Assembly: GCA_910574895.1 (NCBI GenBank)
Contig: CAJTDQ010000001.1
Location: 496,001-560,000, forward strand
DNA from: Eubacteriaceae bacterium
Lineage (GTDB): Bacteria; Bacillota; Clostridia; Lachnospirales; Lachnospiraceae
Length of the DNA: 64,000 nt
Reading direction: 5' to 3'
The position numbers were made by a program, and so were the translations under genes. Under the pieces are notes generated by a model, which searched no databases, had not been told where the DNA came from, and worked only from the letters and a program-made list of their open reading frames with translations. Positions 35,138 through 44,102 of the stretch are shown in pieces (within the stretch, counting starts at the first letter, position 1; each line of letters starts with the position of its first letter).

Positions 35138-35323
35138 CTATGCGCGTTCTACTTTTCCTGATTTTAAACAAGATGTGCAAACGTACATCTTCTTTGCTCC
35201 GCCTTCAGTTTTTACCTTAACAGACTTTACGTTTGACTTCCACATTTTGTTTGTTTTTCTATGTGAATGACTCACTGCGTTTCCAAAATGAGCACCTTTA
35301 CCGCAAATACTACATTTAGCCAT
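35138..35323 (-). CDS. rpmB: Large ribosomal subunit protein bL28
   Basis: This is a 61-residue basic ribosomal protein. It keeps four cysteines as two CxxC pairs (CSICGKG near residue 4 and CTSCLKSG near 50), the zinc-binding form of L28. GGGAGG precedes the ATG. In many Firmicutes rpmB lies close to asp23-fakA as here. Confidence 0.97.
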   Translation of the reverse strand: MAKCSICGKGAHFGNAVSHSHRKTNKMWKSNVKSVKVKTEGGAKKMYVCTSCLKSGKVERA

Positions 35324-35443
35324 AATAGCACCTCCCTTGTATAAATTAGGTCAAACTACTCTTTCGACCTGACACAAAGGCTATCATAACAGAGTTGAAA
35401 AGAAAATGCAAGCATTTTCTGACACAAAACTCCCTGAATTTTC

Positions 35444-37861
35444 CTAACACAAAACTTCTTTTGCAATATCCGCACTCATTTTTGCATCTTTCGCATAAAA
35501 GTCCGCCCCAATCTTCATTGCGTAGTCTTCTGTCAGCACGGCACCACCAACCATTACCTTACAGTCTACATTATTTTCCCTCAATAATTTTATCGTATCT
35601 TCCATGGAACATAACGTTGTAGTCATTAATGCTGACAGTCCAACCAGTCTCACATGATTCGCCACTGCTGCCTCAACCACCTTCATCGGCTCCACATCAC
35701 GTCCAAGATCAATCACATCAAAACCATAGTTCTCTAATATTACTTTTACGATATTCTTTCCAATATCATGAATGTCACCCTTTACAGTGGCAAGAACAAT
35801 TTTCCCCTTTGACTCTGACTTTGCACCACTGCCTGCCAGATACGTCTTTATCTCGTCAAAACACTCTTTTGCTACATCTGCCGCCAAAATCAATTGTGGA
35901 AGAAAAATCTTACCTTTTTCAAACTTATCCCCGACGATATCCAAAGCCGGAATCAACATATCATTGATAATCTCCATTGGATCTTTTTTCATCAAATATT
36001 CTTTTGTCAAATTTCTTCCTTCACTTTTCATGCCTGTTTCCATTGCATGAAAAATCGCCTCTGCCTCAACAGAAGATAAATGAAAGCCTGACGTATCTGC
36101 TTTTATTTCCGTATTATTGACACTGGCTGCAACAGACATCTGTGGTACATTATTATTAGAATACTCAATATAGTCCATAGAGTTTTTATCAATATCCGCC
36201 AGAACTTTATATGCCTTGACTGCCCAGACCATAGATGAAACATTCGGATTAATAATTGGTAAATCCAATCCACTATGAAGTGCCATTGTTAAAAATGTCT
36301 TATTTACGATTTCCCTGTTCGGTAATCCAAATGAAATATTAGATACTCCAAGTACGGTCTTTAATCCGAGCTGATTTTTTACTATATTTAATGCTTCTAA
36401 TGTTTCGAGGCATGCTTTTTGCTCCGCAGAAACTGTGAGAGTAAGACAGTCTATAATGATATCTTCCTTTGGAATCCCATAGTACATTGCCTTATTCATA
36501 ATCTTTTCAGCAATGGCAACCCGTCCTTCCACGCTGTCCGGAATGCCGTTTTCATCTAATGCCAGTCCAATAACAGCCGCACCATATTTTGCCACTACCG
36601 GCAGAATGGTATCCAATACCTGTTCTTCCCCATTTACTGAGTTTACAATCGGTTTTCCATTGTATACTCTAAGTGCCGCTTCTAAAACCTCCGGTTTTGT
36701 AGAGTCTATCTGTAAAGGTACATCTACGATTCCCTGCAGAGCTTTCACAGTTTTTATCATCATTTCCTGCTCATCAATTTCCGGCGAGCCTACATTTACA
36801 TCTAAAATATCAGCCTCAGCCTCAACCTGTTCAACAGCCTGTCCCAAAATATAATCCATATCATTTTCTATCAACGCCTGCTTAAAACGTTTCTTTCCTG
36901 TCGGATTAATTCTTTCTCCAATAATTCTTGGCTGATCCACTACTACAGTCTTTAACGGAGAACATACTGCCAGCTCTCTTTTATATACCGGTTTTATGAA
37001 TTCTCTTTTTTCTTCTGCATCCTGAAGCATCACTTTTAATTCTGAAATATATTCCGGTGTTGTACCACAACATCCGCCTAAAACTTTTACTCCATATTGT
37101 AACATTTCCCTGCATACCTTCGAAAAATCTTTTGCAGAAACATTATATGTATTCGTCACAGGATCCGGTAGTCCGGCATTTGCTTTCACGACAATCGGGA
37201 GTGCTGTCCACTTTGACATTTCTTTTACAATCGGTAATAAATCTTTTGGTCCAAGGGAACAGTTCACACCTAGTGCATCAACTCCAAGTCCTTCCAGCGT
37301 CAGACACATGGCAGATACAGAACATCCTGTGAAAGTACGCATATTTTCTTCGAATGTCATTGTTGTAATAACCGGCAGATTCGAGTTCTCTTTCGCTGCC
37401 AGCACTGCTGCTTTTGTTTCCATTAAATCTGTCATTGTCTCAATAACGATAACATCAGCCTGTTTTGCTGCCAAAACTTCTTCTTTAAAAATATCATATG
37501 CTTGTTCAAAAGAAAGACTTCCTGTAGGTTCCAGTAACTGCCCGATAGGACCCATATCCAATGCCACCAGAGTGTCTGTATCTTTACATGCTTCTCTTGC
37601 ATTTTCAATCGCTTTGCCAATCAGTTCCTGAACTGAATATCCTGAATCTTCCATTTTATATCGATTTGCACCAAAGGTGTTAGCATAAACAATATCTGCC
37701 CCGGCTGCAATATACTGACTATGAATATCAATAATCCATTCCGGCTTTGTAATATTTAAAGTTTCCGGAATTGTACCTATCGTCATTCCTTTTTGCTGCA
37801 GCATTGTACCCATTGCGCCATCCAATATAATATACTCTTGACTAAAAATATCTTTTGCCAT
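35444..37861 (-). CDS. metH: Cobalamin-dependent methionine synthase, without activation domain
   Basis: This enzyme methylates homocysteine from methyltetrahydrofolate via cobalamin. The 805-residue protein contains a homocysteine domain (1-290) with zinc cysteines in GVNCSLGP and GGCCGTTP. A pterin-binding domain follows (about 310-565, GERINPTGKKRFKQAL). Helical cap and B12-binding modules occupy about 590-805, with the cobalt-ligand motif DIHDIGKN. The C-terminal reactivation domain of long MetH is missing, and a separate activation protein is encoded just upstream. Gene order metF-activation-metH links folate C1 supply, reactivation and methyl transfer. Confidence 0.94.
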   Translation of the reverse strand: MAKDIFSQEYIILDGAMGTMLQQKGMTIGTIPETLNITKPEWIIDIHSQYIAAGADIVYANTFGANRYKMEDSGYSVQELIGKAIENAREACKDTDTLVALDMGPIGQLLEPTGSLSFEQAYDIFKEEVLAAKQADVIVIETMTDLMETKAAVLAAKENSNLPVITTMTFEENMRTFTGCSVSAMCLTLEGLGVDALGVNCSLGPKDLLPIVKEMSKWTALPIVVKANAGLPDPVTNTYNVSAKDFSKVCREMLQYGVKVLGGCCGTTPEYISELKVMLQDAEEKREFIKPVYKRELAVCSPLKTVVVDQPRIIGERINPTGKKRFKQALIENDMDYILGQAVEQVEAEADILDVNVGSPEIDEQEMMIKTVKALQGIVDVPLQIDSTKPEVLEAALRVYNGKPIVNSVNGEEQVLDTILPVVAKYGAAVIGLALDENGIPDSVEGRVAIAEKIMNKAMYYGIPKEDIIIDCLTLTVSAEQKACLETLEALNIVKNQLGLKTVLGVSNISFGLPNREIVNKTFLTMALHSGLDLPIINPNVSSMVWAVKAYKVLADIDKNSMDYIEYSNNNVPQMSVAASVNNTEIKADTSGFHLSSVEAEAIFHAMETGMKSEGRNLTKEYLMKKDPMEIINDMLIPALDIVGDKFEKGKIFLPQLILAADVAKECFDEIKTYLAGSGAKSESKGKIVLATVKGDIHDIGKNIVKVILENYGFDVIDLGRDVEPMKVVEAAVANHVRLVGLSALMTTTLCSMEDTIKLLRENNVDCKVMVGGAVLTEDYAMKIGADFYAKDAKMSADIAKEVLC

Positions 37862-37916
37862 ACTTCTCTCCTAATTTTTTCAACACTTTATTCTCTAATA
37901 ATAAATACGAACAAAT

Positions 37917-38597
37917 CTATTTTCCACAAGTCAGCCCTTGTTTTCGAAACTGACATTTTTCTCTCAGACTGCACATCTCACAACTCCTTTTAGTGGAAGT
38001 GTCAAGTCCATGTCCAAGACCTATCACACATGTGACGGACTTCGTCGGCGTCAACATCATGCTGTCATTGACACATACCCCAATACGTTTTGGTGCATCC
38101 AATATATCTAGAAACTGTTTCTGACATTCCAATGGAAAATCGTCATATCCCAAACCAAATCTCCATGTATGCTCATACTCTGCAAAATCTCTTAATATAA
38201 TCTCCTCTGCCTTATCACATACCTGCTCTATGACAGCCGATGCAAGACTGTCGGTTATCATAGCTTCTGCCATTCCTGTAATCTGCTGTCTTCTTATCAG
38301 CAAATCCGCACCGGCAGACAAAGTAGCACACATAAAAATAACCTTGTTGCAATTTTTCAAATGATTCTTAATTGCTTGTCCCTGTAATATAAAATCTGCT
38401 CCCAGAATGTGACCGTCACGCAATCCAAACACCTTATAAACAAATTTTCCTTCCATAGAACGCTTCAGCTGTTTTCCACACGATAAAAGAAGCTCCTTTG
38501 TTTTATCATCCGGAACATTTCCTCCATACCCCAGATACCTTAGAGCTTCATCAAAATTAATATCTTCAATTACAATATTTCTCTCACGATGATTCAT
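37917..38597 (-). CDS. Stand-alone MetH activation-domain protein
   Basis: This is a 226-residue protein resembling the SAM-binding reactivation domain of MetH, encoded separately. It contains RYLGYGGNVPD near residue 17 and a RFGLGYDDFPLECQ segment near 145. A four-cysteine tail follows (CEMCSLREKCQFRKQGLTC), which may bind an iron-sulfur cluster. The inferred role is reductive methylation of oxidised cobalamin on the adjacent MetH. The Cys tail suggests that it may itself receive electrons. Confidence 0.86.
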   Translation of the reverse strand: MNHRERNIVIEDINFDEALRYLGYGGNVPDDKTKELLLSCGKQLKRSMEGKFVYKVFGLRDGHILGADFILQGQAIKNHLKNCNKVIFMCATLSAGADLLIRRQQITGMAEAMITDSLASAVIEQVCDKAEEIILRDFAEYEHTWRFGLGYDDFPLECQKQFLDILDAPKRIGVCVNDSMMLTPTKSVTCVIGLGHGLDTSTKRSCEMCSLREKCQFRKQGLTCGK

Positions 38598-38619
38598 AAC
38601 GAAATCTCTTTTACCTGTT

Positions 38620-39486
38620 TTATTTTACAATACTTGCAACGCTGTCTGTAATTCTCTTTGCCACATATGGGTCATTCATTGTATAAATATGAACACCATC
38701 CACGCCATTCGCAACAAGATCTATAATCTGATCCACTGCATAAGAAATTCCTGCATCACGCATTGCAACCGGATCATCTCCAAACTTTTGCAGTACTTTC
38801 GATAATTTTGCCGGAATACTTGCGCCACACATGGAAACCATACGCTCAATCTGCTTTTTGTTTGTAACCGGCATAATACCTGCTTCCACCGGCACATCAA
38901 TCCCTGCAATTCTTACTTTATCAATAAAATCATAATAAGCATGGTTGTCAAAAAACAACTGTGAAATCAGATGTTCTGCACCTGCGTCAACTTTCTTTTT
39001 CAAATTTTTAATATCGACAATCATGTTTTCTGCTTCCTGATGCACTTCCGGATAACAGGCACCGGACACATGAAATCCCATATTTTTTGATAAAATATAC
39101 TCTGTCAGATCTGATGCATACTTAAAATCTTTTTCCACTTCAAAATCCGGATTCACATCTCCTCTTAACGCAAGAATATTTTCAACACCTTGCATTTTCA
39201 AATTATCTAATATCTTGTCCACACTTTCTTTTGTATTATACAGACATGATAAATGTGCAATCGTTTCAACATGATATTCATTTTTTATTTTTGAACACAG
39301 GTCGATAGTTGTTGCGTTTGCCACACCCGAGCCGCCGGCACCATATGTTACGCTGATAAAATCCGGATTTAAATCCTTTAATGCCTCTAACGTTTTATAA
39401 ATTGTTTCTACACCACTTTCTTTTTTCGGTGGAAATACCTCAAAAGAAAACACTGTTTTTTCCTGAAATAAATCTGATATCTTCAT
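38620..39486 (-). CDS. metF: Methylenetetrahydrofolate reductase
   Basis: This flavin enzyme reduces methylene-THF to methyl-THF, the methyl donor for MetH. The 288-residue TIM-barrel begins FSFEVFPPKKESGVETI, with SVTYGAGGSG near residue 45 and LISQLFFDN near 175, all diagnostic. It starts the metF-activation-metH unit. I saw no SAM or B12 riboswitch in the 246-bp region upstream. Confidence 0.95.
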   Translation of the reverse strand: MKISDLFQEKTVFSFEVFPPKKESGVETIYKTLEALKDLNPDFISVTYGAGGSGVANATTIDLCSKIKNEYHVETIAHLSCLYNTKESVDKILDNLKMQGVENILALRGDVNPDFEVEKDFKYASDLTEYILSKNMGFHVSGACYPEVHQEAENMIVDIKNLKKKVDAGAEHLISQLFFDNHAYYDFIDKVRIAGIDVPVEAGIMPVTNKKQIERMVSMCGASIPAKLSKVLQKFGDDPVAMRDAGISYAVDQIIDLVANGVDGVHIYTMNDPYVAKRITDSVASIVK

Positions 39487-39732
39487 TTTTGTCTCTCTCT
39501 TCTTTTTCTATTTTGTACAATCACTAATTTTTACAGAACAAATTGAATCCTATGATTAGACATAATATAATAATGCAAACCACAAAAAAAGTACTCTCAA
39601 TTAACATGGATATAATCATACCCACTGCCATCCAAAACAAAGCAAATCCACATAATCTATGCATACTACACCCACTTTATCTAAAAGGTTATAGTGTATT
39701 ATATGCAGGTTATGCAGTATCTTTCCCCAATA

Positions 39733-40092
39733 TTACGCTTCTACTTCATTATCTAAGTCTTCAAAATCCTCTTCTTTGCTTGTAAACTTATTTACAATAT
39801 CCGGAACCATATCTATAATTCTGGATAACCCATCATGATCCTTTACACTAATCAATTTTGAAGAACCATTTTTGATAACCAATACTGCACTTGGTGAAAT
39901 TTTTCCTCCAACTCCGCCAGTACCGTTATCGCCTTTCGCAAAAGTTCCAATTCCCATACCAAATGAAACATCAGCCATTGGTAAGATAATTGTTTCTCCG
40001 ACTACTACCGGTTCCCCTACTACAGATTTTGTAGTAATAAATTTTTCCATTGCTTTTAATAAATCATCTGTTGTTTTTTTATTGTCTGCCAT
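39733..40092 (-). CDS. gerW: GerW-family sporulation protein (YtfJ)
   Basis: This 119-residue protein matches GerW/YtfJ. It has the conserved Gly-rich centre GMGIGTFAKGDNGTGGVGGK and the preceding VVGEPVVVGETIILP. In Bacillus it is a forespore protein needed for germination. AAGGAGG precedes the ATG. It follows a DUF2953 gene (YtfI-like), the usual pairing, which supports a sporulating host. Confidence 0.93.
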   Translation of the reverse strand: MADNKKTTDDLLKAMEKFITTKSVVGEPVVVGETIILPMADVSFGMGIGTFAKGDNGTGGVGGKISPSAVLVIKNGSSKLISVKDHDGLSRIIDMVPDIVNKFTSKEEDFEDLDNEVEA

Positions 40093-40108
40093 TATAACAC
40101 CTCCTTGT

Positions 40109-41029
40109 TTAACTAAACTTTTTTATGATATCATGAATTTCTTTCTTAAAATAAAATTTTAATACATATATCAGAAGAACACCTATCAAAAAATGTCCTT
40201 TCATTTTAATATTTCCCTTTATTACGTTTTTATCAAAATAAGGTTCTATTGATATTTTTTTCGGATTAATATGAAATGCAGCAAATAACATTGCAATATA
40301 TCCAAGCACCTTTCCTGTAATATCCGGTTCCTCAAATCCCAGCTGAATATCTGCCCTGATTTTCCGTGGAAAAATATGCTTTATTGCTTTTAAAACAATT
40401 TCTTTTCCATAACGATACGCTTCTTTTGTTGTATTTGCTGTAACAAATGCTTTAAATTCTTTTGCTTTATTATATGTTGCTTTTAAATTTTTTAAAGCAT
40501 TTTTCAAAAAAGCAGCCACCTTTTGTATCCATTCATGCACCGTTCTAATAAGATCCTTAATTTTATCTATAGGAGTTTTCTTATCTTCTATAATTTCATC
40601 CGGCTTACTATTTTCTTTTTCGTGCTGCTCTTCTTCCTGATAATTACTTTTTCCCTGCTGTATCTGTTCTGTTTTTTCATTGGAAATATTATCTTGTGGC
40701 TGCTCATCCACCTTTAATACTTCTTTTTTCACTTTATTATCAGAACGCTTCTTTTCTTTCGGTTCTTTTTTGTTCTTTTCTTTTAATAAATTAATTGGTA
40801 TTCCCAAAATTCTAAAACACGCTTTATGTTCTTGATTGGTAAATTTCCCTCCGAAATGAATCAAATGAAACAACCACCCGCATCGAACTGAAACCCGGTA
40901 GTTATTTTCGTTCAACTGTCCTCTTACCTGATAAGTTACCGGAAAAAATAATATCAACAGACATATTGCAAGAATAGCCAGTAAAATTATTCCAATTATT
41001 TTTAAAATCATCAATAATATATGTATCAT
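40109..41029 (-). CDS. DUF2953 membrane protein (YtfI-like)
   Basis: This 306-residue protein has an N-terminal membrane helix (residues 4-30). A highly charged Lys/Glu-rich central region follows (about 85-150). The C-terminal half contains IRADIQLGFEEPDITGKVLGYIA and FHINPKKISIEPYFDKNVIKGNIK, which are DUF2953 features. A final hydrophobic segment is present. It is the usual partner of gerW and is presumably involved in sporulation. Its biochemical role is unknown. It starts three bases after the preceding stop codon. Confidence 0.83.
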   Translation of the reverse strand: MIHILLMILKIIGIILLAILAICLLILFFPVTYQVRGQLNENNYRVSVRCGWLFHLIHFGGKFTNQEHKACFRILGIPINLLKEKNKKEPKEKKRSDNKVKKEVLKVDEQPQDNISNEKTEQIQQGKSNYQEEEQHEKENSKPDEIIEDKKTPIDKIKDLIRTVHEWIQKVAAFLKNALKNLKATYNKAKEFKAFVTANTTKEAYRYGKEIVLKAIKHIFPRKIRADIQLGFEEPDITGKVLGYIAMLFAAFHINPKKISIEPYFDKNVIKGNIKMKGHFLIGVLLIYVLKFYFKKEIHDIIKKFS

Positions 41030-41032
41030 AGG

Positions 41033-41350
41033 CTAATCCATCTGCTCCATAATAAAATCTTTTACATTTACACTACCTGTCTGTTCCAGGCACTCCATAA
41101 TAATCAGAGTCATCATATCCATCGCCTCTTCTTTTCCTTCAGCAATCCCTATGACTACCATATCTGAATCCCGATACCATTTCTGTATTAGAACATTTGA
41201 CGGATAAATTTCCAAAGTATCATAGTCGTTTTGTGGCAGAGTAATCACGTATTTATTAAACATTGGTTTACCATTTTTAATTTTTCTAACAATCTGCCTT
41301 TTTTTATCCAGCAGATTATATCCTACATACAAATCCTCATACCAAATCAT
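41033..41350 (-). CDS. Conserved protein of unknown function
   Basis: I do not recognise this 105-residue soluble protein. It begins MIWYEDLYVGYNLLDKKR and contains a YVITLPQNDYDTLEIYPS segment and a predicted amphipathic C-terminal helix. There are no membrane helices and one Cys. It is encoded three bases after a 464-residue unknown and three bases before the DUF2953 gene, so it is translated as part of the lysA-to-gerW unit. Confidence 0.7.
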   Translation of the reverse strand: MIWYEDLYVGYNLLDKKRQIVRKIKNGKPMFNKYVITLPQNDYDTLEIYPSNVLIQKWYRDSDMVVIGIAEGKEEAMDMMTLIIMECLEQTGSVNVKDFIMEQMD

Positions 41351-41353
41351 CTT

Positions 41354-42748
41354 TTATTCCGCCATTATTCCATTGATTAACTCTATACACGCCAGTTTTT
41401 CTGCTTTGTCTGTGCAGATAGACAACGTGTTATAAATATAATCCTGCAATTCACTGATATTATTAAAGAAAATCGGAAGTTCCGATAACACGGCTGACAT
41501 TACAGCCCTGTTAACCATCTTGTCATTTTCTGCAAACAATGTTCTGTATGCACTTACCATATCTTCTTTTTGTTCCTCTAAATAAGTATCGTCAACTACT
41601 GTCGTATCTTCTGACCTGTCCATGTCCACAAACATGCTGTCCGAATTAAGTTTCGGAAGTTTCAATACGATATCATACTGTTCTTTTAAACCAAGGTCAT
41701 TAATCTTTTCTGAATAACTGTCTCTTATCTGGTCTGTTATATCAAAAGATGAAAGCATTGGATATAATTTTTCCTGCTCGCCCTCTAACATAACAAACAT
41801 ATCCTCTATTTCCTCTAAAGACTTTGGAGAAAACTTGTCCATAAATAAAAGATTGGTATCCTTTACAATTTCATCACAGGCAGTTACTATATCATCTGAC
41901 TTTTTATAAGAATCCGTGTATAAAACCAGTAACAGGTCATTTAAAATTTCCTGTATCATCATACAACTGTCCATTTCGTCATCAATATATGTAGTCATAT
42001 CTGATAACTTATCTTTCATCTCATTATAATCTGCTTCTGACATATCCTTAAACTTCATATTCTTCAATTGTTCAAAAGCCTCTAAAAGATGTGGATAATT
42101 GGTTTGCATGGTATCTGTACTGTCTAACATAGAGCAGGTGCGAATCATATACAAAAAGTCATTCAGACCTTCCTTTGTTCCACCATTATAAATACTCATT
42201 CCATTTGACAGCATTTCAAAAAATTTATTTTTTGTAAGACGCACCGGAAGCTGTCCGATAACATCTTTGATTTTACTGTTAATCATCATGTTATCTTCGT
42301 CTTTCAAAATAAACTGCATCACCTGTCTGGTATAGTTTTCATCACTGTATCCGGCCGGATAACTCTCATCTTTAAAACGATACTCGACACGGTTTAATGC
42401 ATGTTCATAAATATTATATCTGTCTACAAAGCAGGTAATATTTCTTACCTTTCCAATAATTTGTTTACGGATTTCTTCTAATTCGGCAATATCATCAGAT
42501 AAATCACCGGTTCTTTCTATATACTTTTCAATAGAATGATTTATCTTATCTACAAACTCTTTATATCCCGGTGCAATCATACCGCCATCTTCGGATGTTA
42601 CAACATAGTACGTATAATAGTTCATTGCAAGACGTATCATTGCATATTTATTATTTATTTCCATAAATCTGCCATAATATTCCTGCAAACTATTATCTAT
42701 GTTTTTATTTTTTAACAAGTCTCCCACAATCTTTTTCATAATGTTCAC
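41354..42748 (-). CDS. Large helical protein of unknown function
   Basis: This is a 464-residue, predicted almost wholly alpha-helical, acidic and Met-rich soluble protein that I cannot assign. No enzyme motif, membrane helix or signal peptide is visible. The reading frame starts with a GTG at 42748, with an ATG three codons later at 42739; the ribosome binding site is weak, so either may be used. Position after lysA and directly before a 105-residue unknown, DUF2953 and gerW suggests a housekeeping or sporulation-linked role. Confidence 0.7.
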   Translation of the reverse strand: MNIMKKIVGDLLKNKNIDNSLQEYYGRFMEINNKYAMIRLAMNYYTYYVVTSEDGGMIAPGYKEFVDKINHSIEKYIERTGDLSDDIAELEEIRKQIIGKVRNITCFVDRYNIYEHALNRVEYRFKDESYPAGYSDENYTRQVMQFILKDEDNMMINSKIKDVIGQLPVRLTKNKFFEMLSNGMSIYNGGTKEGLNDFLYMIRTCSMLDSTDTMQTNYPHLLEAFEQLKNMKFKDMSEADYNEMKDKLSDMTTYIDDEMDSCMMIQEILNDLLLVLYTDSYKKSDDIVTACDEIVKDTNLLFMDKFSPKSLEEIEDMFVMLEGEQEKLYPMLSSFDITDQIRDSYSEKINDLGLKEQYDIVLKLPKLNSDSMFVDMDRSEDTTVVDDTYLEEQKEDMVSAYRTLFAENDKMVNRAVMSAVLSELPIFFNNISELQDYIYNTLSICTDKAEKLACIELINGIMAE

Positions 42749-42757
42749 AATTCTTTC

Positions 42758-44014
42758 TTAGTCCATAATGTCGCAGAAATCAAATGTAGCAAAATAATCC
42801 TTCGGTGTCTCTGCTCTTCGAATCATTTCCACTGTCCCATCTTCTTTCAGCAGTAACTCTGCAGAACGAAGGCGGCCATTATAGTTATATCCCATAGCAA
42901 ATCCATGTGCACCCGCATCATGAATATATATATAATCACCCATATCAATCTTTGGAAGTTTTCTGTCAATAGCAAACTTATCATTATTCTCACACAAACT
43001 TCCTACAACATCATATGTTTCTGTACATGGTGCATCTTCTTTTCCAAGTACTGTCAGATGATGATATGAACCATACATAGCCGGTCTCATCAGATTTGCC
43101 GCACAGGCATCCACCCCAATATATTCCTTATAGATGTGTTTTTCATGAACTGCCTGTGTAACTAATGCACCATATGGTCCCATCATAAATCTTCCCATCT
43201 CTGTGAAAATTGCCACATCACCCATTCCTGCCGGTGTAAGAATTTCTTCATATACTTTTCTGACGCCTTCACCAATCGCCATAATATCATTTGGTGTCTG
43301 CTCCGGTGTATATGGAATACCAACACCACCGGAAAGATTAATAAACTTTATATCTGCTCCTGTTTCCTTTTCCAGATTCACTGCCAATTCAAAAATAGTC
43401 TTTGCAAGCATTGGATAATATTCGTTCGTTACTGTGTTAGATGCTAAAAATGCATGAATTCCAAAATTCTTAACGCCCTTCGCTTTTAAAATCTTAAACG
43501 CTTCTACAATCTGCTCCGGTGTCATTCCATATTTTGCATCTCCAGGATTATCCATGATTCCATTGCATACTTCAAAAACTCCGCCCGGGTTATATCTGCA
43601 GCTGACTGTCTCAGGAATTCCACATTCTTTCTCCATAGCCTCAATCATTGTAATATCATCCAGATTGATAATTCCACCTAAGTCATTACAATATTTAAAT
43701 TCGCCTTCCGGTGTTTCATTGGACGAAAACATAATTTCATCATCTTTAAATCCTAACTTATCTGCAATCATAAGTTCCGTATAAGACGAACAGTCAACAC
43801 CACATCCTGCTTCTTTTAATTTTTTGATGATAAATGGATTTGGAGTTGCTTTTACTGCAAAATACTCTCTAAATCCTTTATTCCATGAAAACGCCTCATT
43901 TACTTTTCTGGCATTATCCATAAATCCTTTTTCATCATAAATATGAAATGGTGTAGGATATTTCTTTACAATCTCCTCAACCTGCTCCTTTGTCACAAAT
44001 GGTTTCTTTGTCAT
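42758..44014 (-). CDS. lysA: Diaminopimelate decarboxylase family enzyme
   Basis: This PLP-dependent enzyme probably converts meso-diaminopimelate to lysine. The 418-residue protein has the fold type III barrel start with the PLP lysine in REYFAVKATPNP (residues about 47-58), a Gly-rich phosphate site INLSGGVGIPYTPEQ, and the C-terminal segment AHGFAMGYNYNGRLRSAELL. A carboxynorspermidine decarboxylase is the main alternative, but the C-terminal motif favours LysA. AGGAGG lies before the ATG. It heads the run of unknowns leading to gerW. Confidence 0.85.
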   Translation of the reverse strand: MTKKPFVTKEQVEEIVKKYPTPFHIYDEKGFMDNARKVNEAFSWNKGFREYFAVKATPNPFIIKKLKEAGCGVDCSSYTELMIADKLGFKDDEIMFSSNETPEGEFKYCNDLGGIINLDDITMIEAMEKECGIPETVSCRYNPGGVFEVCNGIMDNPGDAKYGMTPEQIVEAFKILKAKGVKNFGIHAFLASNTVTNEYYPMLAKTIFELAVNLEKETGADIKFINLSGGVGIPYTPEQTPNDIMAIGEGVRKVYEEILTPAGMGDVAIFTEMGRFMMGPYGALVTQAVHEKHIYKEYIGVDACAANLMRPAMYGSYHHLTVLGKEDAPCTETYDVVGSLCENNDKFAIDRKLPKIDMGDYIYIHDAGAHGFAMGYNYNGRLRSAELLLKEDGTVEMIRRAETPKDYFATFDFCDIMD

Positions 44015-44102
44015 TTTTTCAGTCCTCCTAAATTGTTATTTCTTTTCTGTGACTACTTTCGCATATTGTGCTTTTCATAGTTTTCAATATTTTCATATGT
44101 CT

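Noticed and set aside
39487-39732. SAM or cobalamin riboswitch upstream of metF
   Set aside because: I saw neither the S-box core nor a B12 box in this region; it is AT-rich without convincing stems.
39543-39785. Plus-strand small gene between metF and gerW
   Set aside because: It has no ribosome binding site, runs into gerW antisense and has no protein-like features.
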